A DNA stretch of 64,000 nt, from assembly GCF_000327385.1 (NCBI RefSeq), contig NW_008709979.1, forward strand, positions 1,390,667-1,454,666, in the 5' to 3' direction. Made by a program: the position numbers and the translations under genes. The stretch is from Lottia gigantea. Its lineage: Eukaryota; Mollusca; Gastropoda; Lottiidae. The notes beneath the pieces are model-generated. The model was given only the letters and a program-made list of their open reading frames with translations, ran no database searches and was not told the origin of the DNA. Shown in pieces: positions 50,152 through 59,640 of this stretch (the first letter of the stretch is position 1; every line of letters begins with the position of its first letter).

Positions 50152-50214
50152 TGCATTGTGCTGGTAGTATACGAAAGCTTCCTGCCTCAACATTTACAAC
50201 TGCTACTACTACGG
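50152..50214 (+). CDS. Colmedin-like gene, exon 12 (linker)
   Basis: CTATTTCAG|TGCATTG...ACTACGG|GTCAGT, 63 bp, phase 1 symmetric. It encodes HCAGSIRKLPASTFTTATTT, with one Cys followed by a Thr-rich run that is a likely O-glycosylated spacer between the collagen and OLF parts. It accepts both exon 11a (T|TG, Leu) and 11b (G|TG, Val). Confidence 0.72.
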
Positions 50215-50383
50215 GTCAGTATACAAAAAGCTAATTATTTAGTTACATATAATTTTACATTGTGTATCTCCGTAATAAAGAAAGAATTCTCCCAGGAAAC
50301 GCTTAGATTTATCTATAAGTATTCAAATATGTCTTCGGTAAATTTTTACTTATTTTTCTCAATATTTGTGTTAATGAATATAG

Positions 50384-50428
50384 TGGCCACTACAACACCA
50401 ATTCCAACCATACCCCCTAGGACAAAAT
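50384..50428 (+). CDS. Colmedin-like gene, exon 13 (Thr/Pro linker)
   Basis: TTAATGAATATAG|TGGCCAC...ACAAAAT|GTGAGT, 45 bp, phase 1 symmetric. It encodes VATTTPIPTIPPRTK, continuing the Thr/Pro spacer. The next intron holds a MITE; joining to 51912 gives T|TT (Phe). Confidence 0.7.
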
Positions 50429-50586
50429 GTGAGTACAGAATTCCATACTGTCACAATCGTAATATTCTATTATATTTTTGTCCGTATTATTCAAGTTTTT
50501 CCCCTACCCGTATCACAGAATAATATGTGAATATAATAATACTACCAACTGCATAATAAAAAGGTATATACACTGTTATCACCCAT

Positions 50587-50896
50587 TTTAAAGGGACAGA
50601 TTCAGCATTTGTTTGATTAATTGTACTTTAGTTAAACTAATCAGTAATAGTGTTAACAGCTCACCGCCTTCAACCCTTCAAATCCGTGTGTGTCCAGAAT
50701 TACCCGCGTTTGAAAGTTAAAAAGACTTGAGACTCTGTCTTATGTCGAAAAGGCAAATAGAAATTCATAGTTTGGCGTATTTTGGAAGGAATTATGGTTT
50801 TTTCGTACATATCCCACATTTTTAGTACTTTTGAAGATTGTTTACATATATTCAAGGCCCAAATCAAACCCGAAAATGGCGAATCTGGCCCTTTTA
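50587..50896. mobile_element. AAAGGGACAGATTC TIR element in the last intron
   Basis: The left end TTAAAGGGACAGATTCAGCA and the right end GCGAATCTGGCCCTTTTATA are inverted complements with few mismatches. About 310 bp, non-coding. The first bases (TTTAAAGGGACA) recall the ends of the 5930/15450/23818 family, but the interior differs, so it is related only at the tips. Confidence 0.7.
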
Positions 50897-51911
50897 TAAG
50901 ATATCAAATATCAATATATTATTGTCATATTTTACAGGAGCTAGATATGTCAGAGGAAGTCAGTCAGCAGCAAATTTATCTCACAGTCTTAAACCCTTAC
51001 TAATATTACTAACAACCATTATCATGTACGACATTTAATCTTATTTATGATATCCTCTTTTGATATCCAACACTACGAAAGCCTTCTAGGCTTTTTATTT
51101 CTGTGAATATATTTTGCACAATTCTAAATTTGGGATTCTACAAGTCGAAATTTTGAGTTCTAAAAATAACAGAATTAACGATTAGAAGCCCATAAACGCT
51201 ATTTAAGAAAACAGTAATCTGAAACAAAGTGTTATATTTTATATTTTTATCTGCCAAATCAATATTGGCCTACTTGTTTCATACCATTTCCTGCAAGGGT
51301 GGTCGGTAATTTTTAAGAGTTACAAGCTTGCAAACACTATTTCCAGCTATAAGACAAATGCGTATGAATATTTTTTTGATTGATTTCGAAGAAGCGAGGA
51401 TTCTCGAATCATTGTCAGTGCTGTAGATTTTTATATAAATATATAGCAATCTCATCACATGATCATGTCAAGTTTTATCGGTGGGCAGGTAAAAATAACG
51501 ATATTTCATCAAGAATCGTATTGTCTGTGTAGATTGCTGGAAATGACTTCTTATTCTTCAAAATGTCCGCAGATACCCCCAGACTCCCCTTGCAATACCA
51601 CACCGTCGGTACTCATGCCCCCGAAATAAAAACCTTGTATCAAGACATTGTTTAATCAATTTACAAAGTTTAAGCATAGACAAAATGAGTCCTCTTAAAA
51701 CTATATTATTTGAGCAAAAATGGAATCAAATTTTTCTCCACCCAGTGGCGTATTTAGATGGCAATTAAGTGACAATTACACCCTCTAAAGGCTTCAAATT
51801 CATCGCAGGCTATCTGAAATCTGTTGGGGGCTTTGACAGACCCATGACATCGCCTAAGGTCTTAAAATGGTTCTTGCTTAGACTGATATTTATTTTCTTT
51901 TTTTCCAACAG

Positions 51912-52684
51912 TTTGTCGAATTAAAATGATAGGAAAACCATTGTATGAACGAAATGTAGGACCAGGTTATGGATGTTGGATGAAAGATTCTTCTGCCTTC
52001 ACGCAATCTCAAAAGGAAAAAATCTGGGTAACATTTGGTAACTCTGGAGATAAAATGTATGAATATAGAACAATGACTCGTTTTAGAGATGATACTCCTA
52101 CAAAAGTATACAATTTGGGAAACATACCGTTCTTTGGCACAGGTCACGTAGTCTATCAAAATTGCTTCTATTACCAAGCACAAGACTGGGATAAAATTGT
52201 ACGGTTTGATTTAATTGTTGGAAGTGCCGTTACTTTAGTTGATCTGCCTGGTGCCTCTTATAAAAATGAAAGATTTTTATACAAGGGTGTCAACAATTAT
52301 GTTGATTTCTCAGTGGATGAAAATGGATTGTGGATTATTTATTCCAAACAAGAGGGGTCAAATAAATTACAGTTAGCTCGATTAAATGCAATGACATTAA
52401 ATATAATGAAAACATGGGAGATAGATGTAGAACGTGGAAGTTACGGTAATGGTTTTATGGTTTGTGGTGTGATATATTTTATTCGAAGTGTAGTTGAAAC
52501 ACCGTCAGTGATTGATTACGCTTATGATATTTATACTGAATCTTTACTCACACCATTTCAAGCCCTGGATATCTCGAATCCATATACTCTAAACGTCATG
52601 GTGTCATATAACCCACGTGATAATAAAATATATGGTTGGGATCGTGGTAAACAAATTACTTATCCATTATTACTTGGAGGTTAA
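51912..52684 (+). CDS. Colmedin-like gene, terminal exon: olfactomedin domain
   Basis: TTTTTCCAACAG|TTTGTCG opens a terminal exon of 257 codons plus stop that is almost entirely an OLF domain, a five-bladed propeller for extracellular adhesion. It has family landmarks in order: CRIKMIGKP, YGCWMKD, IPFFGTGHVVYQNCFYYQ, DFSVDENGLWIIYS, RLNAMTLNIMKTW, GNGFMVCGVIYFI and VSYNPRDNKIYGWDRG, ending YPLLLGG. The first Cys and that of MVCG form the usual OLF disulfide. Two extra Cys (YGC, QNC) are present. Relative to myocilin's calcium site, the Asp of VDENG and the Asn of GNGF are kept but IDYNP reads VSYNP. OLF at the C-terminus after collagen defines colmedins; gliomedin is the vertebrate member. 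Confidence 0.95.
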
Positions 52685-52751
52685 AACGGAAATCCAATCT
52701 TCACTTACAGATAATCAGCAGCAGTTTTCTAACCTCTTAAATATTAATCGG

Positions 52752-52855
52752 GGACACTGATAGCATCAATTCGCATCATTCCAATTTCAATTGGGCGCCT
52801 GTGGTTCCTCCTTATCGCAAAATCTGTTTAAATAAGGCTCTTTGCGATAATGACG
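52752..52855. repeat. Second copy related to the 10113 foldback element
   Basis: GCATCATTCCAATTTCAATT and CCTGTGGTTCCTCC match the reverse complement of the right arm at 10224-10275, and GACACTGATAG matches its outer palindrome. A perfect 10-bp stem, TTATCGCAAA / TTTGCGATAA, lies at 52812-52850. The copy begins 68 bp after the OLF stop codon, within the probable 3' UTR. Confidence 0.6.
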
Positions 52856-53828
52856 TCGGAAAACTCTGAATAGCAGGGTGCCGAATACACAAAGATTTTA
52901 CAAAACCTCTTTACAATCTCTTGTAGGATGTAATTTCTCTTCATTTAAATTTTTGCTTTACAGTACAATACATAAGGATTTGATGTTAAAAGTTAATTTC
53001 AATCGACCTGCATCATATAATGCAAAATCATGAAAAGTTTCAAATTGTAACACTTCTAATATGAATTGAAGAGCACGAACTATTTGATAGTGTGAAAGTC
53101 ATTTTTCCGAAATACTGATGTATCTCTTAATTTATATCTGGTGAAGTAAATTTTTAAGCTTCAGCTTCTATTTGGACGATTTGATATAAATTTGCTGATG
53201 TTCAATACAGGAATCTTCAATATACAACCTCATCTTTTTGTATGATAATATACGCATTGCATATGATGTGTAATATAAGCATGCTTCAATGTATATGACA
53301 TATTTTATACAATGATTTTAATTAAATATATATAGTAATGTTTGTAAATATAATAACTAAAATATAGGTCTAGGTCTTTCGTACTTTCGTTGATAAAATG
53401 AACTTCATTGACTATTTCTTATGATTTATAATATCGGGTTATCATAAATTGACTTCGAGTTGCGCACATATTACGATTGTAAAATGTCTTTTTGTGACAA
53501 TACTATTTAATATTACTTTTTCTTATGAAGTGTATATATCCAAAGTCAACTATAATATTTTCATTAATGCAAGCCATTCTGCGACTAACAGTACAGTAAG
53601 TGATCGGAGCTGGCATTCCAATTCGCCCGAAAATAATCACTTAAATTTGATTTACCAACGAAAGTACGAAACGGAAACAAGTTATATAGACGATTGTTGT
53701 ATACTGTTTGTTATTATGTTAGTTTAGTTTTCCCAATTCAACAATGGTAACTGTAAATATGATTAGAATGTTATTTTATCCTGATGAACAATTGAAAATA
53801 GAACAAATAATGTCATCGCCTTATTTGA

Positions 53829-53834
53829 AATAAA
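53829..53834 (+). other. Candidate polyadenylation signal of the colmedin-like gene
   Basis: The first AATAAA downstream of the OLF stop that I can see, giving a 3' UTR of about 1.15 kb. A further AATAAA lies near 54053. Assignment is positional only. Confidence 0.4.
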
Positions 53835-54149
53835 AATGTACATAATTAATGTGGTATGAATTTACTTATTGATGAGATAGATCTAGGTCGGATGAATAGT
53901 GTTTGAGTTATTACTCTCAACTAAGTAAACGTTTCAACTTTGGTTTGCAGACACGATAGGTGCTGCAGCTTGTATCTTGATGAATCCTGATGTGCAAATG
54001 AATTTTAATGAAATCTTTTGTTCATAAATGTTACCCTTAATTTCTACTATGAAATAAAATATTTGCCTGTATATTGCCGCAAAACGCATTTGTAACAGCG
54101 CGCATAGCGAAAAGATTTTCGTATCGTACCCTTTGTTACGATTGTATAT

Positions 54150-54720
54150 CTAACATCTAAAGGTGTGGTTTACTCCATTCCATGCAACTGTGGTGCCATC
54201 TACATTGGAGAAACCTCGTGCCCCATTCGCACCAAAGAGCACCTTACATCCACCAAGAAACAAGATGCCATCTCAGCCCTGTCTGAACACCTCAAGTGCC
54301 CATCCCACCACATCCTCTGGGAAGATAAATCCATTCTTGCCAAGAACCTACCCGAAAACAAGCAGAATCCGTGAAGCCCTTGAAATCCACCGCCGTTTCC
54401 CTGAATTGAATAGAGACTTTACATCTCCAAAATTTGGCTACACTAATCCCATTGTTAATTACCTTGTTAATCTTTCCCCTCTTTTTCTTTATCTGTTGTA
54501 ATAGTGTTGGCTTCTACCTCTTTGTCCTTGCCCACTTTATTGTCTGTACCGTTCTCATTGTCTTCATTACCGTTTTTCTTTCTGAACATGGCTTCCTTCT
54601 TGTTATATATCCTCATGTTTACCCCTACTACTTCATTTCATCTGATGACGACACGTGTAAATTGTGTTGAAACGTTATGTGTTTTGTTAGTAAAGAAGTG
54701 AGTTATACCATAATATACCC
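54150..54720 (+). mobile_element. Penelope-like element 3' end with GIY-YIG region
   Basis: VVYSIPCNCGAIYIGET and RTKEHL (54163 onward) are the GIY-YIG nuclease start and its Arg-containing helix, followed by SEHLKCPSHHILW. IREALEIHRRFPELNRD is the usual E-x-LNRD end, in a different frame, so the piece is not intact. It lacks the GLNIQ/LVRGRL tail of the 44.6-kb element and so belongs to a different PLE lineage. At 54642-54677 the string CTGATGA, a short stem-loop and GAAACGTTA resemble the hammerhead-type motifs reported in PLEs. Sequence upstream of 54150 is not recognisably PLE. Confidence 0.75.
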
Positions 54721-54848
54721 CTTGTGTTTTTTTGTTATATCTACTCTACACTTCTAAATTTCGTTCAAATCTTACTAATGAATTAATGTCGAAAAAAAGG
54801 CTACAGGGGAGGTAACTAGTATATAAGATTGTTAAGAAATCGTCGGTA

Positions 54849-55150
54849 ATTCATTTGCCATCTGTTTCCATGTTAACTCACGAAATTCATTCTTCAATAA
54901 CTTTATCCAGAAATCTAGTCGAAAACTTTCCAATATGTTACATAAGAGCATGGCCAATACTTAGTTTCTGAACAAAAAATTCATGACCATGAAAATCTTG
55001 AGCAGCCAAACTGACAGTAACCACTACATTTCATTAACATCCACTTGACATTCACTGCACACAAAACGACTATTGCTAGAATTTTCCTTCCGCATAAAAA
55101 TCTCACAAAAAACTGAGAGAAAATGAAATTCAAAATCTAAACCAAAAATT
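54849..55150. mobile_element. TCTCACTCCACTAA-type MITE, copy 3 (ends lost)
   Basis: The interior matches the copies at 20963 and 39248 (TAATTCATTTGCCATCT, CCAGAAATCTAGTCGAAAAC, TGGCCAATACTTAGTTTCTG, ACCATGAAAATCTTGAGC, ACAAAACGACTATT). Neither terminal inverted repeat is visible; the right side runs straight into the 55160 array element. Confidence 0.6.
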
Positions 55151-55159
55151 ATTAAAAAA

Positions 55160-55860
55160 AAATAGCTGGCAAGGCAAGGTAGTATACGCCCACTGGCAGA
55201 TTTGATTTTAAATAAAAATAGTTGGCAGTACAGTAACAATCACCAGTATGAAATATTCAACCTTCAGACATACACTTCTTTTGAACTTTTTGAGGCGATA
55301 CTGAATAATATTACCAAGTTTCATAAAAACTGTCCAGAATTGAGCCTTCAAGAGTGTTTACAGGCTAAAATTAAAATGCGTTTTCAAGAACAAAGGCAAT
55401 AACTCATACTAAGTATTTTCTGATTTTCTGATTTTCCATAGGGTTCATCCTCGGGTCATTACATACACTCACACCAAGATTCGTCAAAATCTGTCAAGAA
55501 TTGTTTTTCTAGAGTGTTTTCTAGAACAAGGGTGATAACACTCATGCCAAGTTTCATCAAAATCCATCGAGAATTATGCCTTCTAAAGGGCTCACGAGCT
55601 AAAAATTGAACGCGTTTCCAAGAACAAGGGTAATAACTCATGCCAAATATTTTTCGATTCTTCTGATTTTCAATAGGGTTCATCCTTGGGTGATTACGAA
55701 CACTCATGCCAAGTTTCGTCAAAACCCATCGAGAATTGTGCCTTCTAAGGGGTTCACGAGCTAAAAATTGAACGCGTTTCCAAGAACAAGGGTAATAACT
55801 CATACTAAATATTTTTCGATTCTTCTGATTTTCAATAGGGTTCATCCACAGGCATCTGTT
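55160..55860 (-). repeat. ~160-bp tandem array with element end, inverted copy
   Basis: The reverse-complement counterpart of 36430-37217. The end motif GGCAAGGCAAGGTAGTATAC is followed by GCCCACTGGC at 55168-55198, then about four units carrying GAGAATTGTGCCTTCTA, GAACGCGTTTCCAAGAACAA and TTCAATAGGGTTCATCC, spaced about 160 bp. The last two units are the most alike. The minus-strand frame across them (55459-55845) repeats itself only because the DNA does. Confidence 0.78.
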
Positions 55861-57144
55861 TCTATCAATAGTCGACCATCTCTATAATAGTATATATATA
55901 AGAAGGTGGCTAACGCTCATCCCGCTTCAGACAATTTTCTTCCATATACCGTAATGAAACATATTCCAACGTTATATGAATTGTTTTATTGAATATTTTC
56001 CCTTCACACAAGATCTATTTTATATCTCCCTCAGTGTTCCTCTTCATACTAATCTAACTTTTGTTCAATAAAAATACTAAAAATATTTACACCCATCGTG
56101 ATAATAACAAAGATAAAGCAAACGTTATTTATTTATTTTATTTATTATAAAACAATATCAATATTAATTTTACTTTTCCTTGAACTTCCAATATTTCGAA
56201 ATTGAATTTTTCTCAAGATTATATAGTTATCGACACTTGACCGCAACATAGTGTAAACCTGGTACATATGATTAGTAAACACTAAGAGATAAGAAAACGT
56301 CGATCAAGCGATCTGAACGGTGGTTCAGGCACCCGGTATCGGTAATTTGCTCGACCATGCGGTCATGTATTACTATTTTCTATTTTGATTTGGGTCGTGC
56401 GGCTTGTACGTTAATTCTTGATGTCAGATCTATTGCCCCATTGTTCAGTTAAAACATACAGGAAACTTGTTCTGTTTTTCGGTTTTTGTTCCACCCAACT
56501 GCAGAACAGAAGTAAAATATAACGCAACCATGGACATTACTTAGCTTATACATGCAACAGAAATTATGAAATTTCGAAGAACAAAACTTAATTTAATTTT
56601 TGAAGAATAATCGATGACGTCAATATTAAGGAAAATGTATTTACAGTTATTGGTGTTAACGAGGCTTAATTTGAAGTATTTGCACGTCTTCTCACCTGTC
56701 GATGCTGAAATGCTATAAAACACGCGCAAACTTCAAATCTTTCATACAACAGATGAGCTTGGTCTTGACAACATCACTTGAAATTTTATTGAAGTTGTGT
56801 TTTCGGTATGTAGAATTAATGTTAGTATTCATCATTAATTATAAAAGTCAGATGGTTAAAACATTTTTTTTCAAATTATACAAAGGTTACTATTATTAAG
56901 GATTTGATAGGAATGCTAATGATGGGACACATTGCAATCTATTAAATTAAATTATATGTATTTCCAATAGGTTTTTCGAGTACATGTATATGATAATAAG
57001 TTTTTTTGCTGAGTTTAAAAAGGAACATTGTCCGACCGACATTATACGGTACCTGTACCTCGTCCATTAACATCTTTAAACCTTAGAATAAACAACATGT
57101 CCAAAGTCCTTGAATGGCATTTAGCATTTGTGAGTACGATATAT
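55861..57144. other. No recognised gene
   Basis: AT-rich; a TTTA-rich microsatellite lies near 56125-56150. Nothing else supportable. Confidence 0.4.
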
Positions 57145-57284
57145 AGACACAGCTTTATGGAACAACAATCACTGGTTAAAGTTTAATGCAAAGTTTCGAC
57201 GTGTTCCCCCGTCGTCCTCAGGCACAATTGCATAAAAGTAAAACGTAAACCAATGATTGTAGTTCCATAAAGCTGTATCTATAT
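57145..57284. repeat. Short foldback element with hammerhead-like core
   Basis: Arms of about 37 bp: ATAGACACAGCTTTATGGAA at the left and the complement of ATAGATACAGCTTTATGGAA at the right. The centre, read on the minus strand (57221-57193), is CTGAGGACGAC, a loop, and GTCGAAAC, the same layout as the motif at 54642. It lies 75 bp before the C2-gene exon acceptor. Confidence 0.7.
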
Positions 57285-57356
57285 AAAGAACATGTCTATT
57301 TGCCACTGAAGGTTTATAATTAATTTTATTCAAGATCATTACTTTTTTTATTACAG

Positions 57357-58132
57357 AAATGGAAATTGTCGAAAGTATTCGGAAAAGTGTAACAGAATCG
57401 ATTCCAGATATTCAACTGGAACAAATCTCAAATTTTTTTCAACGTAATAGCCATTCTTTTATGAATCGCGTGAGAGCCAGTTCTCGGAGTAGAAGAGACC
57501 ATGAAACCCTTAGACGCACAGAATTTTTAAGAAAATACTATTCAAAAACATCATTTTGTAAGCCACAGCCGACGCAGACAGCGACACCCACAATATTGAC
57601 TCTGATGCCTACAGTACCAAGAAGAAAACTCTCATCTACTAATTCCACAATATCATACATACCTTCTGTTGCTTCACTTGATGATGGATGTTTTGCAGAA
57701 ATGTCATCAAGTATACAGATACATAAAGACTCGATATCTGACTATGAATTAAATGACAATGAGATACAAATAACAATCAATCACGAACAAAAGAGAAATT
57801 TTTTGAACGTCACAATTCATAGAGTCAATGTAACATCACTACCATCAGATATTGAACACATCATTGCCAGAGTTTATGTGACACCCGGAAAGTTACAAAA
57901 GCAGAACAGTAAAAGCATTGGTGTTAAAAAGGCTTCCAGATGGGAACATGAATTTACCTTTAAAAAGTTAACAATCGGGCAATTAGAGGATTGTAGTATA
58001 CGCTTCCAAATATTCACTACAAAAGGATTTTTTAAAGTTCCAGTTCGTATTGGAAGAGTTTCAGTTGATTTAAAAGATGTAAATATCAGTGATTTCCGAA
58101 CAACGATACTAAAATTAGAAAGAGATATCTAA
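57357..58132 (+). CDS. C2-like domain protein, last coding exon
   Basis: A good acceptor (TTTTTTTATTACAG) stands two bases before the ATG at 57359, so this is a spliced terminal exon of up to 257 codons; whether the protein starts here or continues from upstream is unknown. Residues 1-130 are basic, then Ser/Thr/Pro-rich (MEIVESIRKSV, RASSRSRRDHETLRR). Residues about 132-257 look like a C2 beta-sandwich: EIQITINHEQKRNFLNVTIH, ARVYVTPGKLQ, WEHEFTFKKL, SIRFQIFTTKGFFK, IGRVSVDLKDVN. The Asp-rich calcium loops are absent, so calcium-independent binding is likely. An AATAAA overlaps the stop codon (58132-58137). No exact family or symbol can be given. Confidence 0.7.
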
Positions 58133-58914
58133 ATAAATATATTATTTTGTCTGAATGATTTTTTTATTTACAATACCAGGTTTAAATGAATTGCATTATT
58201 ACACTCGGACACTCGGTCAATCAATTCGTCTGCTTAGCAACCTCCTTCATATAAAGTCAGAAGCCTGTTTTAAAGGTTTTAATTTTTAACCTGTTACCTT
58301 TATGCGGAATGGAGCATTGTTTAAATCCAAGATAAGGGTGGTAAAAGTAAAGTCTCAGAAGACACAAGAAATTGCTGCAAACATTACCGAAAAAGCTTTA
58401 TGGAAAATGTCCAGAATTAAAGAATTGTAAAAATATTGCTGAACAGTTAAACAATAACTATTCGAATATGCATTTAACTATTCGGAAATCTGGAATATAG
58501 TTGTATACTTCTTAGATCTTACTCATTTACTTATAACTTATTCTGTAAATTAATCTAACTGTAAAACAAAAGTTTGAATTCTTTGTCCGTTCTTTATTGA
58601 CAGTTACATACATATTATAAGTAAGTGATAAAATAATATCTCATATTACATAATAATTTTACACTATTTAGTGAGATTGTATGATATTTACAGGTATGGA
58701 AGTACCATCGTCTGAAAACTGAACAAAAATTATTCTATATAACCTAAATGCAAAAATATACTATCAAATGACACTGAAAATTGATAGTCGATTTTGCATT
58801 GTGGCATGGTTTCTCTATCGCTCATGGCCTTTCATAATCCATGATAGGTAATAAAATTTTTAGAAGCAATGAGAATGTACTAAATGCATTACTTACATAT
58901 TTCTTCTAGTCTAA
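58133..58914. other. Region downstream of the C2 gene
   Basis: AT-rich, with no recognised feature apart from possible polyadenylation signals. Confidence 0.4.
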
Positions 58915-59135
58915 TCTGAGGGTCCATGGTTCAATCCTGTTACAGGTCTAGATAATGCCTGTCGATTTTTTAACCCGGTTTCCCCGTGTTAGCAAATGTC
59001 GATCGGAGGGACTGACTTTGAAATAGCGTCTTGGTGTTCTAATGCGACAATAAACCGAGGCTCCAGCTACCAACTGTGCACGTTAAAGAACCCCCTTTGT
59101 AAATCGAAAACGGGTAGGCTAATGACGCTATCCAC
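58915..59135 (+). mobile_element. SINE-like repeat
   Basis: GGTTCAATCC at about 58929 resembles an RNA polymerase III B box. It is followed by a conserved-looking body (AACCCGGTTTCCCCGTGT, CACGTTAAAGAACCCCC). The module GATAATGCCTGTCGATTTTT and AACCCGGTTTCCCC also occurs at 49122-49170. I could not place an A box with confidence. It abuts the 3' end of a LINE. Confidence 0.5.
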
Positions 59136-59144
59136 TGTATGGCG

Positions 59145-59640
59145 TTAATATTAAATAATAATATAATTCATTTGTAGAGCGCCTACAATACTGCAAAAAA
59201 AATAACATTTTTTTAAAAGTGGTTAAAGTTTCACAATCCTTGATATACTTTGGAAGATTGTTCCATAGAAATGGTGCAGCGTATGAGAAAGATCTCTTGC
59301 TATAGGATGATTTTGTTACAGGCTGAACAAGCAAATTTTGATTCTTGTAGGGACATAGTGTTTTAACAAGGTTTGGAGGTATTATGGCGAGTCATTGGAA
59401 TGCAGGGCAAGGTAGGTCAATGAGAGTATTTTAAAGTCTATGTGTGCTTATAGGTAGCCAATGCAGATCTTTTAGTACTGGAGTAATGTGTTCGTGTTGT
59501 TTGGTTCTGGTTACAATCCGTGCGGCTTTATTTTGAATCTTCTGTTGTTGATTAAGTTGATTTGCAGGAAGGTTGAACAAAATTGAGTTGCAGTAGTCAA
59601 GGCGAGATGTCACGAGAGAATTGACCTAGAGTTTTGCGTT
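59145..59640 (-). mobile_element. CR1-like LINE, 5'-truncated 3' end
   Basis: On the minus strand, DYCNSILFNLPANQLNQQQK, then NKAARIVTRTKQHEHITPVL and DLHWLPI (59613-59431), then RSFSYAAPFLWNNLPKYIKD with LTTFKKML (59334 onward). These are the characteristic end of CR1/jockey-type ORF2. The 3' UTR has AGGCGCTC and an AAT-rich tail near 59150, the expected 3' terminus. One frame break separates the two blocks. It is 5' truncated, as is usual for LINE copies, and better preserved than the other two LINEs. Confidence 0.82.

Noticed and set aside
50940-51038. Possible extra exon after TATTTTACAG at 50939
   Set aside because: Joined to exon 13 it gives T|GA, an immediate stop, and the reading beyond has no linker or OLF character. 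Direct joining of exon 13 to 51912 is open and sensible.
55459-55845. 128-codon minus-strand frame with an internal protein repeat
   Set aside because: The repetition follows the ~160-bp DNA units; the same sequence in other arrays is not open.
58929-58938. tRNA gene at the GGTTCAATCC box
   Set aside because: No cloverleaf or clear A box around it; it fits a SINE-like repeat better.
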